Source: Paenibacillus sp.
GTDB taxonomy: Bacteria > Bacillota > Bacilli > Paenibacillales > Paenibacillaceae
Reading direction: 5' to 3'
Assembly (NCBI GenBank): GCA_029256665.1
Contig: JAQSXN010000254.1
Coordinates: 1-6,215, forward strand
DNA length: 6,215 nucleotides
In this document: piece after piece, positions 1-5,833 of the stretch
Numbering within the stretch: the stretch's first letter is position 1
Layout: each line of letters opens with the position of its first letter
Notes under the pieces: generated by a model
Told to the model about the DNA's origin: nothing
Databases searched by the model: none
The model's input: the letters and a program-made list of their open reading frames with translations, nothing else
Program-made: the position numbers and the translations under genes

Positions 1-1006
1 CGTTACGCACGTTCAGCGCCTGAATATCGCCCGTATCGTTATAGATGGAGTGCATCAATTGGACGGCCGCTTCGGAGTAATACGCGCCTCCGCGCTGCTC
101 GAGCTGCTTCTGCTTCTCCGCGAGCTCCGGCTGCTTGTAGATTTCGAACAGCTCCTCTTCCAACCGTTTCACCGTTTCCGCCCTGTTTTCTCCCCTAGCG
201 GCTGCGGCTTTGCCTTCTTCGACCATCTCTCTGTGGAGATAAAAATATTTTAAATAATAGGACGGAATCGCGCCGAGCGAGCGAATCAACGTGTCGTTCC
301 AAGCAAGCTGCGGCACGTTGGCCGCGCTGTAAGAGCCCTGTCTGTCCAGCAGCTCCTCCAGCTTGGATACGCCGTCGATCTCGATGCGGCTAATCCAATG
401 CAAATGATTGAGACCGGCAAACTCGCAGTAGATGCGGCTCTCCGGAACGTCGTACAACTTGGCCAGCCACTTGTATGCCGCGATCGGCGAGTTGCACAGC
501 CCAATGGAGCGAATGCCGGAATGGTTCATAATCGCCTCGGTCACCATGCCCGCCGGATTCGTGAAATTGAGCAGATAGGCTTCCGGACACAGCTCCTCCA
601 TGTCTTTGCAGATGTCCAGCAATACGGGAATCGTCCTCAGCGCCTTCATCATGCCGCCCGCTCCGGTCGTTTCTTGGCCCAGCAGTCCGTATTTCACGGG
701 AATCGATTCGTCCCAGCCCCTGGCTTCAAGAAGCCCTACGCGCATCTGCGTCGAAACAAAATCGGCGCCCTCGAGCGCTTCGCGCCTGTTCAACGTCAGC
801 CCGACCTCGATCGGAAGCCCGCTTTTCTCCACCATGCGCTGCGCCAATCCGCCTACGATGGCGAGTTTATGTCTGCCCGCCTCGATATCCGAAAGAACGA
901 TTTTCGATACCGGAAACGATTCGTATCGTTTAAGGAAGCCTTCGATCAACTCAGGCGTGTAGGAAGAACCTCCTCCGATAACGGCTACCTTTAATCCATT
1001 GCCCAT
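1..1006 (-). CDS. GH4 family phospho-glycosidase, probable 6-phospho-beta-glucosidase (partial, C-terminus off the left edge)
   Basis: The visible 335 residues match glycoside hydrolase family 4, cytoplasmic enzymes that cleave phosphorylated glycosides by an NAD+ and divalent-metal dependent redox-elimination mechanism. Seen in sequence: an N-terminal Rossmann dinucleotide loop (VAVIGGGSSYTPEL, residues 7-20), the GQETTG segment (110-115) followed by KALRTIPV (121-128), NFTNPAG (147-153), the metal-site Cys in GLCNSP (Cys171-Asn172) and the metal-site His in GLNHLHW (His201). Tyr250/Tyr251 in GAIPSYYLKY are candidates for the catalytic-base tyrosine. A CNxP motif is the known mark of the 6-phospho-beta-glucosidase branch, while CDMP marks phospho-alpha-glucosidases and CHS/CHG other branches; here the variable residue is Ser. 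Family members run to about 430-450 residues, so roughly 100 are missing at the window edge. The ATG at 1006 has a GAGGG site 7 nt upstream and lies inside the kinase gene, giving a 16-nt overlap that suggests translational coupling. Family is certain; the exact sugar is not. Confidence 0.93.
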   Translation of the reverse strand, partial: MGNGLKVAVIGGGSSYTPELIEGFLKRYESFPVSKIVLSDIEAGRHKLAIVGGLAQRMVEKSGLPIEVGLTLNRREALEGADFVSTQMRVGLLEARGWDESIPVKYGLLGQETTGAGGMMKALRTIPVLLDICKDMEELCPEAYLLNFTNPAGMVTEAIMNHSGIRSIGLCNSPIAAYKWLAKLYDVPESRIYCEFAGLNHLHWISRIEIDGVSKLEELLDRQGSYSAANVPQLAWNDTLIRSLGAIPSYYLKYFYLHREMVEEGKAAAARGENRAETVKRLEEELFEIYKQPELAEKQKQLEQRGGAYYSEAAVQLMHSIYNDTGDIQALNVRN

Positions 1007-1983
1007 TCGATGTCCCTCGCCTTCACGGATAAAGATTGTTCGAACTGCCCGTAAACCTCTTCTTCGACCGACAGGCCGTCCCGTTCCATGGCGAGCAGCA
1101 GCGCTCCCGCGACCGGTTCAAGCGTCAGCACGCGCAAACGGGCGAGCGGCGCAACCATTTTGACTTCGCGTTCCACGTATTGAAGGACATAATCGCCTTC
1201 CCCCCGGGACAATACGCTACCCGCGAGCACAACGTCGAATGCGTCCGATTCCATCCTTAGCTTCTTGATCACAGCGCTTGCCGCCTTGCCTAGCTCCGTG
1301 CCTTGCCGCCGCAAGATATCCCTGGCGACAGAGTCCGTCGGGGAGGCCTTGAACAACAGCTTGGCAAGCGTATGCGGAGGCCGCACCCCTTCGTCGAGCG
1401 TGCCGTGGAACATTCGCTCCACATCCGGATAGCCGAGCGCCTCAAGCGTCATTTGCGTTAGCGCAGTATCCGCTTCCCGTCCTTCCCAGGAACGAATGAC
1501 CGAACGGAACACCTCTACGGCAAGCTCGCTGCCGCCGCCGAAGTCGCCGTACGCATAGCCGAAACCTCCGACCTGCAGCTCGTCGCCGGCCGCATTGATG
1601 CCAAAGCAGTTCGTGCCGCTGCCGCATATCAACACGATGCCGTCGCTCTGTTTCGTGCCCGCTCGCATGCCGATAACCGTGTCGCATACGATGTCCGTTT
1701 TGGCGAATCCCATAGCCGCGATCATCGGTCTTAATATTCGAAAATCCGCTTCCCGGTCCGCTCCGGCGAGACCGAACAACGCGAATTCAATATCTTCTTT
1801 GCTTAGTCCCGCTTCGGCTAAAGCGTCCCCGATTGCTTCGCGGATGCTTCGGTCCGCCAACGGGACGTCGACCTGATGATTGCCGCAGCCGCTAATGCCT
1901 CGGCCCAGAATGCGGCCCTTCCCGTCGGCCACGACGGCAATCGTCTTGCTTCCGCCGCCGTCAACTCCCAAGTAATATCCCAA
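991..1983 (-). CDS. BadF/BcrA/NAGK-type ATP-dependent sugar kinase (N-acetylglucosamine kinase-like)
   Basis: A 330-residue cytoplasmic kinase of the ASKHA (actin-like ATPase) fold, BadF/BadG/BcrA/BcrD family, whose best-known sugar members are N-acetylglucosamine kinases. Seen in sequence: the phosphate-1 loop GVDGGGSKT (residues 6-14), GCGNHQ (32-37), GLAGADRE (71-78), CDTVIG (100-105), the phosphate-2 loop CGSGTN (120-125), GGFGYAYGDFGGG (139-151) and the adenosine loop VLAGSVLSRG (252-261). By comparison with human NAGK recalled from memory, Asn35 corresponds to a sugar-contacting Asn and Asp101 to the catalytic base. The reading frame is open up to an ATG at 2058, which would add 25 residues without family resemblance. 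The TTG at 1983 is preferred because AGGGGGAG lies 9 nt upstream and the protein then starts directly before the first beta strand (GYYLGVDGG). The gene follows the solute-binding protein and overlaps the GH4 gene by 16 nt, so it probably phosphorylates the imported sugar or its hydrolysis product. Substrate is not determined; glucosamine, GlcNAc, glucose or an intact disaccharide are possible. Confidence 0.9.
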   Translation of the reverse strand: MGYYLGVDGGGSKTIAVVADGKGRILGRGISGCGNHQVDVPLADRSIREAIGDALAEAGLSKEDIEFALFGLAGADREADFRILRPMIAAMGFAKTDIVCDTVIGMRAGTKQSDGIVLICGSGTNCFGINAAGDELQVGGFGYAYGDFGGGSELAVEVFRSVIRSWEGREADTALTQMTLEALGYPDVERMFHGTLDEGVRPPHTLAKLLFKASPTDSVARDILRRQGTELGKAASAVIKKLRMESDAFDVVLAGSVLSRGEGDYVLQYVEREVKMVAPLARLRVLTLEPVAGALLLAMERDGLSVEEEVYGQFEQSLSVKARDIEWAMD

Positions 1984-1990
1984 ATTCGAT

Positions 1991-2000
1991 CTCTCCCCCT
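1991..2000 (-). promoter_or_regulatory. Ribosome binding site that sets the kinase TTG start
   Basis: The minus strand reads AGGGGGAGAG followed by seven bases and then TTG at 1983-1981. This is close to an ideal Shine-Dalgarno sequence and spacing. The in-frame ATG at 2007 has no purine-rich site before it, and the ATG at 2058 has only a weak AAGG-like stretch. This supports a TTG start. Confidence 0.75.
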
Positions 2001-2034
2001 GCCCCATGACCGAAGAAGCCGGCCCTAAGCAACC

Positions 2035-2061
2035 GCCATGCGCGTATGGATCCGGCATGGC
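2035..2061 (-). repeat. Inverted repeat in the gap between solute-binding protein and kinase genes
   Basis: Seven-base arms GCCATGC (2035-2041) and GCATGGC (2055-2061) pair perfectly around a 13-base loop. There is no U-tract, so it is not a classic terminator. It lies in the 108-nt spacer between the solute-binding protein stop and the kinase TTG. If it forms in mRNA it could protect the 3' end of the upstream transcript or reduce expression of the downstream enzymes. It may also be chance. Confidence 0.35.
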
Positions 2062-2091
2062 ACTGCCTTGGTCCGGCTCTGTCTAAGGCGA

Positions 2092-3753
2092 TTATTTCGT
2101 GGATTCTAGTTTGCTGACGTTTTCTTGCCACTTCTCCGTTTTGTATTGCAGAAGTTTCTCGTAGCCGACCTTCATGGCGTCTTGCTCCGCCTTGTCCAGG
2201 ATGGCGAGCACTTCTTCGTCGCTCTTCGCGCTCGTAATGGCTTTCGCTCTCGCTTGCTCGTAAATTTCGAACACGCTTTGCGCGATGATGCCTTCCTCCG
2301 AATCGCCCGCCGGGTCGAGGTTGACGTATTCCGTCGTGTTATATTGCGTTTTCCACGTAATTTCCGACTGCCAGCGAGTCTCCCAGTTCTGTTTCTCCGG
2401 CGGCAGCGTGGACTCGAACTTCATCTTGGAATTGTCGACGTATACGGTGTTGCCGTTCCACTGGAAGTTTACGGTAGAGTTCATCAGCTCGTCGCGCCCT
2501 TTGATGTCGGATGTGAAAGCATCCGTGAAGAGAGGCGCGCCGTCTCCGTCCGTGCCTTCCCAGTAGATGCCTTCCGGCCCCCACATAATGGTCCGCTGGC
2601 CTTCCGGACCCGTGAACCAATCCAGGAACGCGAAGATGGCTTCCGGATTTTTGGCCGATTTCGTAATGACGCTGACGTTCCAGCCCAATTGTTTGTAATC
2701 GCCAGGGAAAATCTTGTTGCGATCGAGCCCGTCTTTATGAACCGGCCAAACCATGATGTAACCTGCTTTCGGATCTTGTTCGCTTAGCTGCGAGTGGCCG
2801 ATCGCGCCGAATTCCGTCGGGCTGGAGGCAACATAGACGGCTACCTTGCCCGTCACGACCTTCTGCTCCACTTGCTCGCGCTTCTGCGTGAACGCGTCCT
2901 GCGTCATCAGCTTCTCGCGGTACAGCCTGCTGGAGTATTGCAGCAATTCGCGATAGACGGGATCCGTGAACAAGGAAACAAGCTTGTTATCTTGAGGAAC
3001 GGCGATCATTTGGTTGAACAGATACGGCCTATTCTCGGCGAAAGCCGATACCATGATATCCACGCCGGATGCGGATTGCCCGACTTCCAGAGGCACGACG
3101 TCCGGATAGGTCGATTTGACCTTCGCCAGATAGTCGTAGAGCTCGTCGGTCGTTTCGAGGCTTGGCGACCCCAGCTCTTCGTAAATCTTTTTGTTGACCA
3201 GATAACCCGCGTTGCCGTTCGGCTGCGTCGTATACCAGTTCGGGAATTGATACAGCTTGCCGTCCGGCGAACGAAGCATGTCAAGCGTCGACTCGCCCGC
3301 CCATTCCTTCAGATTGGGATATTTGTCGAGGTAATCGTCAAACGCGACGAGCATGCCTTCCGCCCTCAGCTTCTCTACGTCCGCCCCGCGTTCCATCCAG
3401 ATCACGTCGGGCAGCTCGCCGGAGACGATCATGGTGCTCATCTTGTTCTTGGCGTTGCCTCCGGAGCTGACCGGAACGACGTTGACCTTCTTGTTCTCCT
3501 GAATCCACTTCGTCGCGAGATCGCCCCCCCACTCTGGCATCGTGTACCAGTCGTAGTGGCCGTAGAACGAAAATTCGAGCGGCTCCTTGCCCAGCTCGTA
3601 GACTCCGGATACGTCCCCCGTAGACGAGGATGGCGCAGTATCGTTTCCCCCGTTATTGCCGTTGTCGCCGGAATCGGAGCACCCCGTCACGACCGTTGCG
3701 ATTGCAATTGCGACTGACGTTGAAGCAAGCAGACCTTTGTTCCACCTTTTCAT
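2092..3753 (-). CDS. Extracellular solute-binding lipoprotein of a CUT1-type ABC sugar transporter
   Basis: A 553-residue lipoprotein that would be anchored on the outer face of the membrane, capturing a sugar or oligosaccharide for the two permeases encoded just upstream. Seen in sequence: a lipoprotein signal peptide with basic start (MKRWNK), hydrophobic core (residues 7-22) and lipobox VTGC with Cys25 as the modified residue; a flexible Gly/Asn/Asp/Ser-rich linker (about 26-49); then a family-1-type binding fold with the typical SGELPDVIWM segment (111-120). Length fits the large LplA/YtcQ-like binding proteins of Paenibacillus (about 500-560 residues), larger than the roughly 400-450 of ordinary maltose-type proteins. 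The frame is open to a TTG at 3792, but that codon overlaps a hairpin and has no ribosome site; the ATG at 3753 has AAGGGAG 8 nt upstream and begins a proper signal peptide, so it was chosen. A run of seven G in the coding strand (3524-3530) is in frame. The ligand cannot be read from sequence; the enzymes downstream suggest a beta-linked glycoside or amino-sugar disaccharide. Confidence 0.93.
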   Translation of the reverse strand: MKRWNKGLLASTSVAIAIATVVTGCSDSGDNGNNGGNDTAPSSSTGDVSGVYELGKEPLEFSFYGHYDWYTMPEWGGDLATKWIQENKKVNVVPVSSGGNAKNKMSTMIVSGELPDVIWMERGADVEKLRAEGMLVAFDDYLDKYPNLKEWAGESTLDMLRSPDGKLYQFPNWYTTQPNGNAGYLVNKKIYEELGSPSLETTDELYDYLAKVKSTYPDVVPLEVGQSASGVDIMVSAFAENRPYLFNQMIAVPQDNKLVSLFTDPVYRELLQYSSRLYREKLMTQDAFTQKREQVEQKVVTGKVAVYVASSPTEFGAIGHSQLSEQDPKAGYIMVWPVHKDGLDRNKIFPGDYKQLGWNVSVITKSAKNPEAIFAFLDWFTGPEGQRTIMWGPEGIYWEGTDGDGAPLFTDAFTSDIKGRDELMNSTVNFQWNGNTVYVDNSKMKFESTLPPEKQNWETRWQSEITWKTQYNTTEYVNLDPAGDSEEGIIAQSVFEIYEQARAKAITSAKSDEEVLAILDKAEQDAMKVGYEKLLQYKTEKWQENVSKLESTK

Positions 3754-3761
3754 ATCCCGCT

Positions 3762-3768
3762 CTCCCTT
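3762..3768 (-). promoter_or_regulatory. Ribosome binding site that sets the solute-binding protein start
   Basis: AAGGGAG on the minus strand lies 8 nt before the ATG at 3753-3751. It supports this ATG over the upstream in-frame TTG at 3792, which has no such site. Confidence 0.8.
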
Positions 3769-3791
3769 CGATCTCTCATCATCTATGGTCA

Positions 3792-3809
3792 AAAGCCTGC
3801 TGAGGCTTT
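3792..3809 (-). repeat. Intercistronic hairpin before the solute-binding protein gene
   Basis: The transcript would read AAAGCCT, loop CAGC, AGGCTTT, giving a perfect 7-bp stem with a 4-base loop, 9 nt after the stop codon of the second permease. It is followed only by UGACC rather than a long U-tract, so at most it would be a leaky terminator. In ABC operons where the binding protein is needed in excess over the permeases, such hairpins can act as RNA processing or stabilising sites; that role here is inference. Confidence 0.5.
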
Positions 3810-3818
3810 ATCCCCGCG

Positions 3819-4712
3819 CTACTCCTTGAGCGAACCGATCATGACGCCTTTCACGAAATACTTCTGAACGAACGGATACACGCATAGGATCGGCACCGTC
3901 GCCACCATCATCGTCGCCATCGAAAGCGATTTGGACGTAACGGATTTCATCCTGTTCATCCTGCCTTGCGACGCCGAATCCATGTTCTGCATCTGCTCCA
4001 GCATGATGTTGGAGTTCAATATTTGCTGCAGCTTCGTCTGGATCGGCAAGAGGTCGACGTTGGAAATATAGATGCTGGGCGCGAACCAGTCGTTCCAGTG
4101 GTACACGGCCGTGAACAGCGACAGCGTCGCGATGACGGGACCGGACAACGGGAAGACGATCCGGAACAGCACGCCCCAGTTCGTCGCGCCGTCGATATGG
4201 GCGGATTCCTCCAGCCCTTGCGGAATGCTCTTGAAGAACGTGCGGAAGATGATCATGTTCCAAACGCTGATTATGCCGGGAATGACCATAACCCAGAAAG
4301 AATCCATTAAGTTAAGCTCGCGAATGAGCAGGTAGCTCGGGATCAGACCGCCGCTGAAATACATCGTGACGATGCACATGATCATGTACAGCTTGCGTCC
4401 CATCAGTTCCCGCTTCGTCATGCTATAGGCGAAGATCGCGGTAGCGACAATGGAAAGCGCCGTACCTGTCACCGTTCTAAGGACGGAAATCATAAAGCCG
4501 TCGATCAAACGCTTGTCCTTGAATACGACCTCGTAATTCGACAGCGTGAACTCCCGCGGCCAGAACGTGATGCCTCCCAGCATCGTGTCGCTGCCGGAAT
4601 TAAACGAGATAACCGCCGCGTTCCAAAACGGATAAAAAGCGACGAACCCGAGCAAAAACAAAAGCGCGTAATTGACGCCCGCGAATACGCGATCTCCGGT
4701 AGACAGCCTCAT
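3819..4712 (-). CDS. ABC sugar transporter permease, YtcP/CarB-like (second permease)
   Basis: A 297-residue integral membrane protein, the MalG-like half of a CUT1-type importer, forming a heterodimeric channel with the permease encoded immediately upstream. Seen in sequence: about six hydrophobic segments (roughly residues 12-35, 75-97, 107-130, 140-157, 190-207 and 265-282) and the cytoplasmic EAA loop (about 168-190: EESAHIDGA, then FRIVFPL), which docks with the ATPase subunit. The long stretch between the last two membrane segments (about 208-264), rich in Gln, Met, Asn and Ser, is typical of the YtcP subgroup rather than of MalG. It begins at an ATG with AAGGAGTG a few bases upstream, 19 nt after the stop of the first permease, and is followed after 65 nt by the binding protein. 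No ATPase gene accompanies it. Family call is firm; the transported sugar is not known. Confidence 0.95.
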   Translation of the reverse strand: MRLSTGDRVFAGVNYALLFLLGFVAFYPFWNAAVISFNSGSDTMLGGITFWPREFTLSNYEVVFKDKRLIDGFMISVLRTVTGTALSIVATAIFAYSMTKRELMGRKLYMIMCIVTMYFSGGLIPSYLLIRELNLMDSFWVMVIPGIISVWNMIIFRTFFKSIPQGLEESAHIDGATNWGVLFRIVFPLSGPVIATLSLFTAVYHWNDWFAPSIYISNVDLLPIQTKLQQILNSNIMLEQMQNMDSASQGRMNRMKSVTSKSLSMATMMVATVPILCVYPFVQKYFVKGVMIGSLKE

Positions 4713-4731
4713 TGCTTGTCACTCCTTCCGG

Positions 4732-5685
4732 TTACCATAAGCTGTTCCCCGATCTCCGGGCCAAGTAGTTCGCTCCGGCGAGCAAGATGACGCTGATGAC
4801 GGCTTTGAACAAGCCTGCCGCCGTGGCATACGAGTACCGATTGTTCTGAATGCCGATCCGGTACACGTACGTGTCGATGACGTCGCTCACATCGCGAAGC
4901 ACCGGATTTCCTGCCAGAAGCAAAATATCCTCGAAGCCCGCGTTCAGGAAGTTGCCGATGGCCAGAATCGAGAATACGATGACCACGGGCATGATCGAAG
5001 GGATCGTAATGGAGACGATCTGCCGGATCCGGCTTGCTCCGTCGATGGATGCCGCTTCGTACAGATGCGGATTAATGCCCGCGATCGCGGCGAGATAAAC
5101 GATAGAGGAGAACCCGATTTCCTTCCAAACGTTCGTCGCGACCAGAATGCTCCAGAAGTAGTTCGGCTCGGACATGAAGTTGATCGGCTCGTCGATTAGT
5201 CCCAGCTTCTCCAGCAGTATATTAAGGCTGCCGTTGTCCGTGGACAGGATCGAAAGCACAAAACCCGATACGATGACCCAGGACAGGAAGTGAGGCAAAT
5301 AACTGATCGTCTGTACCAGCCGTTTGAAGGTTTTTCTCGCCACCTCGTTAAGCATTAGAGCGAGAATGATAGGCGCCGGGAAGCCGATGCATAGCTTCAG
5401 CACGCTAATGACAAGCGTATTGCGCATAACGTTCCAGAACTCTGGAGCGGCAAAGAACATGTCGAAATGTTTGAAGCCGACCCAAGGACTGTCCAGAAAC
5501 CCTCTAAACAAGCTGTAATCTTGGAACGCCATCAGCAGCCCGTACATCGGAATGTAGCTGAATACCAGGATAAACAATAACGCCGGCACGGCCATGAGCT
5601 GAATATCCCACTGCTTCAGGAAACGAACGACCGCCCCTTTCCTTTTTAAGGGTCGATTCTCGCTGCGCAATTGTGGATGCGGCAT
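4732..5685 (-). CDS. ABC sugar transporter permease, LplB-like (first permease)
   Basis: A 317-residue integral membrane protein, the MalF-like half of the importer and the first gene after the candidate promoter. Seen in sequence: a basic cytoplasmic N-terminus (residues 1-25), a first membrane segment (about 29-54), the characteristic FQDYSLFRG segment (54-62), further hydrophobic segments at about 88-112, 130-148, 176-202, 230-248 and 288-308, and the EAA loop YEAASIDGASRIRQIV (209-224) ending in TIPSIMP (227-233). Length and the FQDYS and SYLPHFLSW (128-136) motifs match the LplB group abundant in Paenibacillaceae. The ATG at 5685 has GAGAGGGGGA ending 5 nt upstream. It probably pairs with the permease 19 nt downstream and relies on a separately encoded ATPase. 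Which sugar it carries cannot be told from the sequence. Confidence 0.95.
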   Translation of the reverse strand: MPHPQLRSENRPLKRKGAVVRFLKQWDIQLMAVPALLFILVFSYIPMYGLLMAFQDYSLFRGFLDSPWVGFKHFDMFFAAPEFWNVMRNTLVISVLKLCIGFPAPIILALMLNEVARKTFKRLVQTISYLPHFLSWVIVSGFVLSILSTDNGSLNILLEKLGLIDEPINFMSEPNYFWSILVATNVWKEIGFSSIVYLAAIAGINPHLYEAASIDGASRIRQIVSITIPSIMPVVIVFSILAIGNFLNAGFEDILLLAGNPVLRDVSDVIDTYVYRIGIQNNRYSYATAAGLFKAVISVILLAGANYLARRSGNSLW

Positions 5686-5703
5686 TGCTTTCCCCCTCTC
5701 TCG

Positions 5704-5797
5704 TCAACCAAACTCTTTCGCGTCAACTTTTCTCACATCGTTATGACCTTCTATAGATTAATTGTAAAGCTCGGGCCTAGTCCAATACTCAACCAAA
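5704..5797 (-). promoter_or_regulatory. Three GTTGA-cored repeats around the operon promoter (possible operator)
   Basis: On the minus strand TTTGGTTGA occurs at 5797-5789 and again at 5712-5704, and a related AAAGTTGACG occurs at 5730-5721. The two downstream copies share GTTGACG and are 19 nt apart; the third lies upstream of the candidate -35 box. AraC-family proteins commonly bind two direct half-sites about two helix turns apart, so these could be operator half-sites for the adjacent regulator. The elements are short and could be coincidental. Confidence 0.3.
5740..5768 (-). promoter_or_regulatory. Candidate sigma-A-type promoter for the transporter operon
   Basis: On the minus strand TTTACA (5768-5763, five of six to TTGACA) is followed after 17 bases by CATAAC (5745-5740, four of six to TATAAT). 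This would start transcription near 5733, leaving a leader of about 48 nt before the first permease ATG. It sits in the only sizeable AT-rich spacer of the window, downstream of the regulator's terminator-like repeat. The weak -10 box would suit an activated promoter; this is inferred by eye. Confidence 0.45.
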
Positions 5798-5801
5798 ACG
5801 A

Positions 5802-5833
5802 TTAAAAACCAGCACAATTTCACTGGTTTTTAA
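5802..5833 (-). terminator. Terminator-like perfect inverted repeat at the end of the AraC-type gene
   Basis: Arms TTAAAAACCAG and CTGGTTTTTAA (5802-5812 and 5823-5833) pair perfectly over 11 bp around a 10-base loop. In the minus-strand transcript the stem ends in a U-rich arm, resembling an intrinsic terminator; because it is symmetric with A- and U-runs it could work in both directions. The 5' arm encodes the last residues of the regulator and its TGA stop lies at the start of the loop. Only four G-C-containing core pairs (CCAG/CTGG) make it a modest terminator, so an operator role is also possible. Confidence 0.55.

Noticed and set aside
398..994. Plus-strand open frame of 198 codons opposite the GH4 gene
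   Set aside because: It is antisense to clear GH4 motifs, has an Arg/His/Gln-rich composition and matches no family I know.
2059..2091. Possible rho-independent terminator after the solute-binding protein gene
   Set aside because: No stable stem followed by a U-tract is present; the nearby inverted repeat lacks the U-run.
2125..2787. Plus-strand open frame of 220 codons opposite the C-terminal half of the solute-binding protein
   Set aside because: Same pattern of antisense shadow coding with no domain or convincing ribosome site.
3524..3530. Run of seven C (seven G in the coding strand) inside the solute-binding protein gene, a possible phase-variation tract
   Set aside because: Seven bases is short for phase variation, the reading frame is intact, and the run simply encodes Trp-Gly-Gly.
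2794..3717. Plus-strand open frame of 307 codons opposite the solute-binding protein gene
   Set aside because: It lies wholly antisense to a well-supported lipoprotein gene, shows no recognisable domain, is very rich in Arg, Val and Leu as mirror frames of GC-rich genes are, and ends opposite the signal peptide.
3753..3792. Upstream TTG start adding 13 residues to the solute-binding protein
   Set aside because: The added residues are charged and would spoil the signal peptide, there is no ribosome site, and the codon overlaps the hairpin.
5686..5819. Possible catabolite-repression (cre) site or riboswitch in the promoter spacer
   Set aside because: No stretch fits the CcpA consensus well by eye, and the leader is too short and unstructured for a known riboswitch class.
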